Source: Blastobasis lacticolella
Taxonomy: Eukaryota; Arthropoda; Insecta; Lepidoptera; Blastobasidae
NCBI GenBank assembly: GCA_905147135.1
Contig: LR990044.1
Coordinates: 9,428,122-9,492,121 of the forward strand
Length of the DNA stretch: 64,000 nucleotides
Direction of reading: 5' to 3'
Below are positions 55,046 through 64,000 of the stretch, piece after piece (positions within the stretch are counted from its first letter, which is position 1; each line of letters starts with the position of its first letter). The translations under genes were made by a program, and so were the position numbers. Below the pieces are notes generated by a model, which saw only the letters and a program-made list of their open reading frames with translations, was not told where the DNA came from and searched no databases.

Positions 55046-55880
55046 GATGCACTACACAAACAAAATATTACAGCGAAACGATAAAGAGATAGGTATTTAC
55101 AAATTTACATTAATATCAACAATTTTATTGATAAACATCAGCTGCATAATAATCCACAAAATCTTAAAAAATATCAGACTGATGCAAGATGTATTATTTT
55201 AGCACTAGCATTAGCACATTGCTTCTATTCTATGATAAAAAACTAAAAACCTTAAGTATTCATTTTCAATAAAACCCCAAAATCAAATGAACAGTGAAAT
55301 TGAACAATCAACAACAACAATGTCAACTTTACTGATGTCAACAATCAACAATATTCAACTTTCAACTGTCAACCAAAGACGTCCAAAGAGGATATAATAC
55401 TGTCAAGAACCACAGACCTACAAAAATGCTGCATGATCACCAATGACGAAAGAAACACTACAAGGTATAGATATAGCGCAAACGGTAAATTGCGATTGTC
55501 AATCAGGTACCTAAATATTTTTAAGTGATTGACACTCATTGATGTGAAAATTAATCGTTTATCGGTTGTCAATATGTACTTAATTGAATAAATATTTTTA
55601 AGTACTCGTTGGCAGATTGAATACAAGTGACGGCAAGCGCCAACGTGTGAAGGAATAGTTTGTGTTGCCTCGCCTTCGCTTATCGACGCTCGCCTATAGG
55701 CCAAAAGCACCCAAGCTCCAATGCAAAAAAAATGGCTTCATTTTTAGACGTCACTCGCCCACCACAAATTAATCTTCGCTTACGTTAGCCAAGGTTCGGC
55801 CAATATATACAGACTAACAGAGACATTGCGACTGCTGTGATTGATGACAACCCATGACTCAGTCTCTCACTCTGTGTTTC
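55046..55880. promoter_or_regulatory. 5' flank of GCP6
   Basis: Contains the presumed GCP6 promoter and 5' UTR. TGTCAAC/TCAACAATC pieces repeat at 55305-55375. No TATA box or initiator could be assigned. The minus frame at 55369-55710 is unsupported. Confidence 0.3.
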
Positions 55881-55884
55881 TTAG

Positions 55885-56310
55885 CTTTAACGGAGACGGC
55901 AAGAGGCTACCCACGCTGCGTCTTCCGGTACGTGGTCGCCACTCGAGAACTTTACTGTCCCATCGGCCATCTGTTCTTCTTGTTGTGCCCTGCCCACTAC
56001 CACTTCAGTCTGGCAATCCTTAGAGCTATGTCGGTGACCTTGGTTCGCTTGCGGATCTCCTCATTTCTGATTCAATTGAGCATCGAGACTCCGAACATAG
56101 CCCTTTCCATGGCCCTTTGGGTATAGTGAGCTTTCAATGGGCCTCATACCCACAGTGAGCGGACACATTTCAGCTCATCATATATGGCGGAAACAGACAT
56201 CATATATGGCGTAGCTTCCCGAATGCTGCCCGACCGAGTTGGATTCGTCGATTGACCTCTTTCTCAAAATTGGATCTACCTAGCTGGACTATTTGTCCAA
56301 TGTATAGACG
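55885..56310 (-). pseudogene. RTE-type LINE RT C-terminal fragment
   Basis: Minus-strand reading starts with GQIVQLGRSNFEKEVNRRIQ and LGRAAFGKLR (an RT thumb-region block). Then, in other frames, it has the matches to AMERAMFGVSMLN, RIRKRTKVTDIALRIAK and QWAGHxxRRTDGQ. The frame is broken several times. A different RTE subfamily from 30604. Confidence 0.7.
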
Positions 56311-56534
56311 TCCACAAATACAATGTTGAAATGTTACATTTTGATTAAATAAATAAAAAAACCGTTTGATAAAAAGTATGCTAGACAAAAAAATTATTAA
56401 ATCAAATTGTTTATAAACAACACCCATACAAGGGCACATCAACCGTCATTATATAACGAAGTTACAGCTTTACGAATGGATTTATTTTATTGCTTAACAC
56501 GCCATAAAAATAATGTCAAGTTATGTATAGATGA

Positions 56535-57918
56535 TACATGTACAGTGGCGTAGCGTGCCCTCCGGGGGCCCCGTATCAATAATTGTGTAGGGGCCCCCCT
56601 AGTAGATACCCCCAATTACGGGGGATAGTAATGAGTAACATAAATCCTAGTCTCAGCTTAAGTCAATAAATGGACTAGCCTAGCGCGCTCTACATTTGCG
56701 TGACAATAGACTTTAAAAGTCGGGTCCACGAGGCTAGTTAAAGCTCGCAATTTTTGATGTATTGGCCCTTGACTTGGCTATATTAAAATCTTGCGTGATT
56801 ATGAATGAGCGAGCGTAGCGAGCTCGAAATTTTTGTATATATACATTAAAACAATTCGCGTTTTCGTTGAAAAATACCGTAAAATCAGCAGTATCGGAAT
56901 CGGGCTATCTCGAAAGTTTTTAGGAGACTGTATATAGAAATCAATTTTGCGAACAATTAATGAGCGAATCTAACGAGCTCAAAATTTCTGACACCAGTAT
57001 TAACTTGACAACAGTCAAATTCAAAGGTTGAGGGCGTATGAGCCAAGACGATTATGCATGTGTGCGTGTGGGCCAAGGTTATTATGAGCCTGATCCACAT
57101 TACCCGTTTAGAAAAGAACGGAGTTCTGCCTTTGGTGTTACCAATAGTGCTGAAAATATGAAATTATCAAAGCTGTCGTATTTTTTGACATCTGATGGGT
57201 GCACATTTTATACAATTTCAATGACTCATTACTGAGTGAGTGCGAGTGGAGGGCCCTAAGTTGTCTTGTTTTTTCAATAAACATGTTAATAATCTCTTAA
57301 ACGAAAGGTGAATGAAAACGGATTGTATCACTTTATTTCTTTTGCTATTTTGGCGGAGAGCGAGCCCGACCGTGGCCTGAAATTCTCTATTAAATAAAAT
57401 TTTTTCGGGAAAAAAAAGTGTTTTACTGAGTTTAAGAGATAACGGGTTTTTGTTTTTACGGGCCCCATATAATTGATACGGCAGATAGTGCGGTAGTGTA
57501 GCGTGTGTGCTGATGCAGGCCTTAGGTAAGGACGGGTTCTAGGACAGGTAGGTGTCGGAGGCCGTATGTTTGGACGGACTCTAAGTCAGGTAGGCGTTCG
57601 GGTTGGCCTGCTGCTCCTGTAGGGTAACCGGGACTCTAGTCGGTTAAGTAGGTTAGAGCAAGTAGGATATAGGCGTGTAGGTTTAGATAGGTCGGAGCAA
57701 GTAGGACGCAAGCTATTAGCTTGCGTCTATGAGCACACATAGCACTGGCTAGGTAATAATTCAAATGTGTTCCATTTTGTGTGTTTGAATTAGATCTAAG
57801 GTATTTATATCATTCTTAAAACCAAATTTATCAATATAACATCAATTAAACATTTGCATTTTTACTTTAAACTCAGTGTAACAAGCAGTGTTACAGTAGC
57901 TGCGCCCCTGTACATGTA
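56535..57918. mobile_element. hAT-like non-autonomous DNA transposon with exact 8-bp target duplication
   Basis: TACATGTA at 56535-56542 and 57911-57918 flank an element (56543-57910) whose ends are CAGTGGCGTAGC and the complement CAGGGGCGCAGC (12 bp, two mismatches). An 8-bp duplication with CAG-starting ends is the hAT signature. The 1368-bp interior has no transposase; the frame 57038-57235 is unsupported. GAGC...GAGCTCGAAATTTTT motifs recur at 56800-56840 and 56960-56990. The right 400 bp recur at 24950-25310. Confidence 0.85.
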
Positions 57919-58659
57919 CCAAGCTTTGCTTTAAATTTTAATTTTTACACTTAGTAATTATGTATTTTTGACGAGCAAACTGACGTATAACATTATCAGT
58001 ATCCCACGGAGGAACCAGCCAGCAGCGCGTTAATGCCATTTTATCGCTCCTCGGCCCTGTGTTTACGAAGTAATATACATGTCAATGCTCATGATCCAAT
58101 CCGAAACATTTATCACTGGCGACAAGTCCGCCAACACATCTGCGGAAGACATGCTCGATGAAGACGACGCGAGCGCCTTTGCTGCACCGTCACCGCGCCA
58201 AAAACGTACATGTGTGTGTGCGAGAACGGATTGGTCGTTGAGTTTTCTTCTTTGACCGCCATCGTTCACGAAGTGTTTGACACCCGGTTCTATCTCAGAT
58301 CAAAATTTCTGTGTTGTTTGGGTTGAGTTTCATTGAGCTTTTGGAATAGAAGCAAGAGAAAAGTCGCTTGTGGAATATGAATAGTAAAGCGAACCACAAT
58401 AAACAAATTAAACTAGCGGCACACAAATACCTTGTACTTAAATCATAGGAAATAGGGTCTATCAACACATACAAAACAATATGCGCGAGACTCGCCAAAA
58501 TACACAAGCGACTGGACTGCAAAGTAGTGCTCATGTAGTGTGTATGCGACGATTGATTTGTCCTCGGATTTGTAGGGCTTGGCGTGCGGCTCGAGGCTCG
58601 TTTAGTGAATATTCGGCTTTACTTCAATACAGTATAACAATCGACTGACTGAAGCATGA

Positions 58660-59745
58660 GCGATTGATGCACTTTAAACAAGCAGTTTTATAGTAGGTAC
58701 TGTCAGTTTGTTTCAAAAAGATAGCGCTCTCATCATTTTGGTACATTTAAAAAAAAACTGTATAATTGTGACAATGATGTTATGCAGCCAACTAATACTA
58801 AACTTAAAAATTAAAAGTTCAATCATATCAAAATCAACTTTTAAAGGTTGTAAGAAATGCACAAAAACTATTTATGTAAATAGGCACGATGTTCCATTTT
58901 CAAACAGGCCTTTCATATTTGAATTACGTCCATTCTTGATCCTAGCGTCCATGAAACATCCATGTTTTCAATAATGTATTAAAATCTCCCCACAAGGTGG
59001 GCCGACGACCAGGTAAAGATCGCAGGTACCAGCTGGATGCGGAAGGCACAGGACCGACCTTTGTAGAGATCTCTGGGGGAGGCCTATACCCAGCAGTGGG
59101 CGTCTTTCGGCTGATATGATGATGATGATTAAAACCTCTAAAATGGTTGAATACTATTATCCAGTACAACGTACCCAGTGTTTATATCTACTTTTCTAAG
59201 TACCTATTTCAAGCGAATTACCAAAATTGTTGGGGTGCATCTAGCGAGTGGTTAGGAATGCTTTAGAATCACTTTAGAAAACTGCTCATTGTCGCTTTAT
59301 TCCATCGCACGCTTAATCGCAATGAGCAGTTTTCCAAAAGGTATCTAAAGCATTCCTAACCACTCACTAGATGGCGCCCTAACAATTTTGGTAATTGATA
59401 ATCGCTCGAAATAGATTCTTAGCAAACAGGATATAAACACTGGATACGTTGTATTGGATAATATTGTATTTGTCAATAGTTTTCAACCATTTTAGAGGTT
59501 GTAATAATAATGGAACATAGTGCCAACTTCTCTATAAATATTTCTTTTTACACTTCGTCTAACCTTTAACAGTTATAGTTATATTAAAAAACATTTTATT
59601 TTTAAGTTTAGTATTAGTTGGCTGCATAAAATCACTGTAACCATCATACAGATTAAAAAAAGATTACCAAAATTATAGGGGCGCCATCTATTGATGCTTT
59701 TTGAAACCAACTATCAATACCTACTGGAAAACTCCTCATTGATCG
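58660..59745. mobile_element. Two copies of one MITE in opposite orientation, left copy split by an RTE tail
   Basis: The right copy (59320-59745) has about 80-bp terminal inverted repeats: CAATGAGCAGTTTTCC, CACTAGATGGCGCCCTAAC and TTTTGGTAAT at 59320-59400, reversed at 59660-59745. The left copy (58660-59291) is the same element inverted. Interior blocks match in reverse, for example GCAGCCAACTAATACTAAAC at 58784 against 59608-59627, and CCTCTAAAATGGTTGAA at 59135 against 59483-59499. The left copy is interrupted at about 58917-59130. A 28-bp spacer separates the copies. Non-coding. Confidence 0.8.
58917..59130 (+). mobile_element. RTE-type LINE tail inserted in the left MITE
   Basis: Codes for RRWADDQVKIAGTSWMRKAQ, then DRPLWRSLGEAYTQQWASFG, a stop, and the tail GATGATGATGATT. 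Its 5' part is lost. The MITE sequence resumes at AAAACCTCTAAAATGG. Confidence 0.8.
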
Positions 59746-59962
59746 TTTCTGGTATCCATTAGAATTCTTGTTCCTCTATGTTTGTAGCAAAGAAGATGGA
59801 ATGATCCATAGAGAAAAACATTATGTCTGTGGAATTGTTAATCTTTATTGGTTTGTAGGGTTTTACGTTTGTGACATAACCTAACATAACCTCTAATGAT
59901 TGATGTTATGAAAAATAATATATAAATTTATTTAAATTTCTCAAATATTAGCCAATTCAATA

Positions 59963-60731
59963 ATGAACCAAGCAGACGTAACTAAACTGGTGTCGAAACT
60001 CCGTATAAAAGTTAATCCAAAACCTCGTAAACTTAAAAATAACAAGGGCCCTGAAGGTAGACTCGACAAACTGCGAAAAACTGTCACGGGCTTAATTAAA
60101 TATGAAAGACTTGAATTAAATTATAATAGAGGTAATGAGGCTCGACAATACGCGGAGAGGGTAAGATGTCCTTTACATTTTTAGTAGGAACTCGATAACT
60201 TTTCTGATGATGTATCAACATCATAAGTTTAGAGTTGAAAGTTAGGTGGGATTGTCAGTCTGTAGATACATGCCGAAATTTAAGACAACTGTCATTGATA
60301 TGCATATTTAAAAAGTGTTTCTAAACTTTACCTTCCAGCTTATATCGGAAGCCATTCGTCATGGTGACTGCCATAAGCCCACAATGGAGATTGCAGACTA
60401 TTGGCTACTTGAAAAGGAATTAGTTCACAAATTGTTCAAAGTATTGGTGCCAAGATTTGAGAATATTGGTACATCGTACACCAAACTGCATAAAGCTCCA
60501 CAACAACAAGTGGGACGCCACTTTGATACAGCTGTTTTAGAACTCCGAGGAAACCCATATCCTTCGCTACTCAATAAGCAGGCCAATAACAGGCAGTTGC
60601 TCCAAAATGTTCTACTAGATGCAGCAAAGCATGATTATCGACAATCTAAATATGCAGAAATAGCAAACAAGATAGGGAAATCTGAAGACACACAAAAAAA
60701 GGAATCTACACCTAATGCCCTCGACAGTTAA
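59963..60731 (+). CDS. mRpL17: Mitochondrial large-subunit ribosomal protein bL17m, two exons, 196 aa
   Basis: A structural protein of the mitochondrial 39S ribosomal subunit, made in the cytosol and imported. Exon 1 is 59963-60160 (GAGAGG|GTAAGA donor), the intron 60161-60338 (ends CCTTCCAG) and exon 2 60339-60731; the join is in phase 0. The bL17 core reads GPEGRLDKLRKTVTGLIKYE, then ARQYAER joined to LISEAIRHGD, then LEKELVHKLFKVLVPRFENI, SYTKLHKAPQQQVG and VLELRGNPYPSL. The C-terminal 60 residues are charged and less conserved. The start is the first ATG of the frame (MNQADVTKLVSKLRIKVNPK); its Lys/Arg content suits a mitochondrial protein. Two MITE copies lie 220 bp upstream. Length agrees with animal bL17m proteins. 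Confidence 0.93.
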
Positions 60732-60815
60732 CCAATATAATTACTAAGTTTATTTTGTAGAAATTAGTGTTGATACCTGTACTATAGTACCCATAGCTAG
60801 TGTTGAATAACTTGC

Positions 60816-60821
60816 AATAAA
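60816..60821 (+). terminator. Poly(A) signal AATAAA of mRpL17
   Basis: AATAAA lies 85 bp past the stop codon, followed by a T/G-rich stretch (AAGTTGGCTTTATATTGTTTTC). It is the only canonical hexamer close to the gene end. Confidence 0.7.
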
Positions 60822-61062
60822 TAAGTTGGCTTTATATTGTTTTCATTATTAGACTAGCTATTATTTACCATCTATGATTTCATTATGTGGTGTCCTACCC
60901 TTATCAACCGTAACCCTACCCTTCCGCTATCCATATCTAGCAACTACCCTAGCCCTCCTACCCCAAAACTCGTAACAGGTGCTAATGCTAACTACCTGAT
61001 ATAGTAATGCTAACTACTGAATAGTACGGTTACATTCATTTGGTGATAAACTTAGGCTTACG

Positions 61063-61690
61063 CCGCGATTTTACTTGCGATTGTCGCCGATATTCCCAAA
61101 GCAATAATTGGTGTGGATTTTCTTTCGCATTATAACCTTGTTGGTGATATCCGTAAGCAGCGCCTTATAGACAATAATACAATGGTCACGACCACATGTT
61201 TGCTTGCACGCAGTGTTGATGATGATCTGGTCATTCTGTACATCATGACATACCAGCCAAATACCCAGAAGTCAGTCGTCCACCCGGTATTACACCCGCA
61301 CAACATATCACAATACTGTACACACCTCGTTTCTTGCACACCCCGTAGACTGGCACCTGACAAATTTTTAGCGAGGTCTGAGTTGGAGGCCATGCTCAAG
61401 AATGGTACTTGTCGGCCATCAGATTCTGCTTGGGCGTCACCTCTTCATCTCGCGCCCAAGAAAGAACGGTAGGCGTCCCTGTGGCATAGAACCGTGACAA
61501 ATAGCCCGATAAAGCATATTCATGACTTTTCGCATAGCCTTGCAGGTTGCAGTGTATTCTCCGCCATCGATTTGTTTGAGGCATATAACCAGATCCCCAT
61601 GCACGTTGACGACATCGCCAAGACCGTCATCACTGTTGGACATTGGTCGGTCAGACTGCATATCCGTGTGTAGGTCTTCAAACCAACCTA
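61063..61690 (+). pseudogene. Ty3/gypsy pol remnant: protease end and RT start
   Basis: The plus frame gives the protease-end block AIIGVDFLSHYNLVGDIR, a linker, then the RT N-terminus CTPRRLAPDKFLARSELEAM, SDSAWASPLHLAPKKE, a stop, and in a shifted frame HDFSHSLAGCSVFSAIDLFE (RT motif A) and YNQIPMHVDDIAKT. Stops and shifts show it is dead. It is part of the gypsy debris continuing to 63130. Confidence 0.8.
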
Positions 61691-62218
61691 GCGCTCATGT
61701 GTAGTGTCGGTTGGAGAAAATTGAATTTATTCCAACCAGCAATATTTTTGCGCTCTCTCTCCACTACACCGTGCTGCCAGCAAGATGTGTTTTCCAAATT
61801 CTAATTAATAAGCAATTACAAAAATGTGTTGAAGACAGATATTGACAACCATGTTTATGGAAATATAGGTATGTTAATTATGAACTGGGGTTTGTTTCAA
61901 AAGCCTCCTACCTAATAGCCACTGCTTGCCACCAGCTAGCCATGCGGTTGGCTTGACAATCACCACACCGTTATGGGCTGTACGATGCAGCACATTTGTG
62001 CTTCAAGGGAGGGGTGATCTCTGCCGTTTAACATTGGACAGCGAAGCAAAGGGCGCAAGATGAGCACCCTCCCCTGAATAAAGGTACGCTGTTAGGTAGG
62101 GGGCTAGAGAGTATCTGGTGCAACACTAGGCCTCAGATCTGGCGAATATCGTATGAAGCCGGCATACGATGGATGTAGTCTGGCCTGTCCTGGTAGGCTG
62201 GATAGAGAGAAACATGGC

Positions 62219-62243
62219 TGTAGTATATTGTGTAATGTGGGTA
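62219..62243 (+). repeat. Short direct repeat, possible LTR edge
   Basis: TGTAGTATATTGTGTAATGT at 62219 recurs at 63547. It begins TG as LTRs do and flanks the gag/pol debris. Beyond about 25 bp the two copies differ, so a full LTR pair is not shown. Confidence 0.45.
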
Positions 62244-62284
62244 AGTGGTAACCTTGGTACTTCGGTACAAAAATAAATAACACA

Positions 62285-62450
62285 ATGATGCGTTTTAAAT
62301 TTTTTACACGTATTCAAGACACGGGAGAGAGTATCGACGAATACGTTACGGCCCTAGCAGACACTGAGTTCGAGCAACATGAGGATGGGTTGGTGCGCGA
62401 TCGTATCGTGTGCGGGGTTAAAGATTGTACACTCCGCCAGCGAAACTCTG
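62285..62450 (+). pseudogene. Ty3/gypsy gag fragment (capsid part)
   Basis: The plus frame reads MRFKFFTRIQDTGESIDEYV, then EHEDGLVRDRIVCGVKDC in near form and TLRQR. This is the capsid-type region of a gypsy-group gag. Its continuation is not downstream on the same strand but inverted at 62715-62807. Confidence 0.75.
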
Positions 62451-62454
62451 GCGA

Positions 62455-62700
62455 ACACTATTGCCAGCATCTCCTCGATCTGCGCATATCTCTGCTGTGT
62501 ACCGATGAGGGTGAGCGAGGCGAACTCGACCGGGCGGCCGGCCTGCAGCAGGCCCGCGCCCAGGCGCCCAGGGCGTGGCTGCTCGCGTCGACAGAGACCA
62601 CGGCGGGCTGGCCCGGAGCGTACAGCGCGCGCCACCGCTGCGCCCGCGCGACGGCCTCGCCGCGCCTCGCCCGCCTCGCGACGCTCCTCGGGACATCCAC
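62455..62700 (-). pseudogene. Ty3/gypsy RNase H fragment, inverted
   Basis: On the minus strand, in two frames, it reads YAPGQPAVVSVDASSHALGA and LLQAGRPVEFASLTLIGTQQ, then RYAQIEEMLAIVFA. This is the RT/RNase H junction of gypsy pol (the first RNase H Asp in SVDAS). Its orientation is opposite to the neighbouring gag piece. Confidence 0.75.
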
Positions 62701-62714
62701 ACAGCGTCCACAGA

Positions 62715-62807
62715 CGTCCTTCTCGATTTTGCCTCCTCGTTTGAAAATTCGCTTGCGTGATATATTTTAGTTGCTTTCTCTAGCGTAAGATCGTCTGTCC
62801 GCAGCAA
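62715..62807 (-). pseudogene. Second gag fragment, inverted
   Basis: The minus frame LRTDDLTLEKATKIYHASEF, then SNEEAKS, is the stretch that normally follows the capsid piece found at 62285-62450. It sits directly next to the RNase H fragment, in the same inverted orientation. Confidence 0.7.
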
Positions 62808-62849
62808 TCTATCCCGAGCCCTATATAAATATCCCGGCGATATAGCCCG

Positions 62850-63128
62850 AGCTGCAGGTAGGCGACGACCGACGTGGTCGCGGCGGACGACAGCGGCACG
62901 CGGCGGCCCACGCGGGTGGCGGCGCGCACGCCTGATCCGCGCTCCTATTTCGTGTTTGGTGATGGCGAAAGTGACAGCAGTCTGTACGAGGAGCCGTCGC
63001 AGGGGGCTAAGTGTGATACGCCTATTACTCGAGGTCCTCCTGAGTCCAATACAGTAAACTACAGTAGTCCACCTAGGCGAGCAGCTGCTCGAGTGGCTAA
63101 GAATAGACTCGCAGAGCTATTCAAATAA
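62850..63128 (+). pseudogene. Possible C-terminal part of gypsy pol
   Basis: An open frame ends VAKNRLAELFK and a stop at 63126-63128, with a basic Arg/Pro-rich start and a middle YFVFGDGESDSSLYEEPSQG. Low-complexity basic C-termini are common at the end of gypsy pol, and the position fits, but there is no diagnostic motif. Confidence 0.35.
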
Positions 63129-63129
63129 T

Positions 63130-63640
63130 ATCTTGACTAAAAACTTATAATTACTACTTTGTTTACATTGCTTACCTTTAATTCTATTGATAAGTATGAT
63201 AGAAGTTAGTAGGCAGTTATGCCTATTGTCTGATGTAGGATAAGTAAAATGTATAGGTACGAGGTTTGTTAAACATATTTGGTTAGGTATAATATAAATA
63301 TATCTGTTACAATTGTACTTGTATGGAGGTACGTAAATCAAAACCTACATGTTATCAACTGTTAGTAGAAATTGGAAATACTAATTTGTTATGATGCTGT
63401 ATAGGTGGCGGGTGGACGTGTCTAATTTAGTTAAGTTTACAGTTTATGTTTACTAGTTATTAGAGCAACCGTGTTATAATGACTTTTATTGTTATTGTGT
63501 TTAAATTTATTTCTTTTTAAGAACTTTGTTTATTAAGGGAAGAGATGTAGTATATTGTGTAATGTAGGTAGGTGGAATTTATTTTTAAATAAAGCAGTCT
63601 GACCACCCATCATGTTGATTACTTCAATGGCTTCTTCTCG
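63130..63640. other. AT-rich 3' region of the gypsy debris
   Basis: It contains the second TGTAGTATATTGTGTAATGT (63547) and an AATAAA (63587-63592) shortly after, as expected in an LTR. The rest is unassigned. Confidence 0.4.
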
Positions 63641-63644
63641 TTTT

Positions 63645-64000
63645 GTTTGGTGCAGATGTTAATGGGACATGGCTGTTTCGGCAGCTTCCTACGCCAATGT
63701 AGACGTGAGTTGTCCCCGGTCTGCCATAGTTGTGACTCGCCGGAGGACACACTAGAGTACCTATACGCTCACGGTATGCCCTAGTTGGGCGACATAACGT
63801 TATGCCCTCGTCACAGAGGTCGGGAGCAACCTCTCACTTCCGAGTGTAGTATACGCTATGCTTGAACAGGGTTGGAGGGCCATGGCCTCTTTCTGCAACG
63901 ACGTAATGTCCCAGAAGGAGGCAGCGGAACGAGAGAGAGAGGATAACCCTCTTTCAGATTCGCTCCGCAGCGAAGATGGGGTTGGTCCGGTCTGTAGTCT
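63645..64000 (+). pseudogene. R1-type LINE C-terminus, runs off the window
   Basis: The plus strand codes for VQMLMGHGCFGSFLRQCRRE, then LSPVCHSCDSPEDTLE (zinc-knuckle start). After a frame shift come LTVCPSWA, VTEVGSNLSLPSVVYAMLEQ, GWRAMASFCNDVMSQKEAAE and REREDNPLSDSLRSEDGVG. This is the familiar C-terminus of R1-clade non-LTR retrotransposons. A frame shift and a stop at about 63755-63800 make it defective. Confidence 0.8.

Noticed and set aside
57038..57235. 65-codon frame inside the hAT-like element
   Set aside because: No transposase motif (no catalytic DDE or hAT dimerisation block); likely chance.

Overview
The window is nuclear DNA of an insect, most probably a moth or butterfly. 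The signs are spliced genes with short GT-AG introns, AT-rich spacers, and repeats typical of lepidopteran genomes: RTE-type LINE tails ending in runs of ATG, repeats carrying CACCTGATGGTAAGTG, RC/Helitron ends with CTAG, and many foldback elements. There is no bacterial operon, CRISPR array or rRNA. The species cannot be named from the sequence.

Three host genes are supported. (1) A small two-exon gene of unknown function on the minus strand (37972-38462) lies in the only strongly GC-rich island. (2) A complete 16-exon minus-strand gene (55045 down to 41058, about 1645 aa) encodes gamma-tubulin complex component 6 (GCP6/Grip163). All splice sites keep the reading phase, and exon 11 (47260-47437) was found by phase and donor/acceptor logic. 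(3) A two-exon plus-strand gene (59963-60731) encodes mitochondrial ribosomal protein bL17m (mRpL17).

Everything else recognisable is mobile DNA, mostly broken. 0-36 kb is repeat-rich: a 5'-truncated LINE with an open 544-codon RT region (5.5-7.7 kb), many RTE tails, SINE-like copies with target duplications, a nested pair of TIR elements (16.1-17.4 kb), a decayed R2-type retroelement with RT and restriction-like endonuclease (18-21 kb), a 255-bp MITE (28.4 kb), and a non-autonomous Helitron carrying an 11-bp minisatellite (29.7-30.2 kb). 39-55 kb is GCP6; its introns hold LINE, SINE, Helitron and MITE insertions, decayed or partial copies of its own exons 11 and 14, and a tandem repeat overlapping a splice donor. 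55.9-59.8 kb has an RTE fragment, a hAT-like element with an exact 8-bp target duplication, and two copies of one MITE in opposite orientation just upstream of mRpL17. 61-64 kb holds a scrambled Ty3/gypsy element and an R1-type LINE end that runs off the window.

The host genes do not form a pathway: one acts in microtubule nucleation, one in mitochondrial translation. The most notable structure is the repeated small-scale duplication inside GCP6, where splice boundaries were copied along with exon pieces. I found no convincing wholly new system; the findings are candidates for checking.
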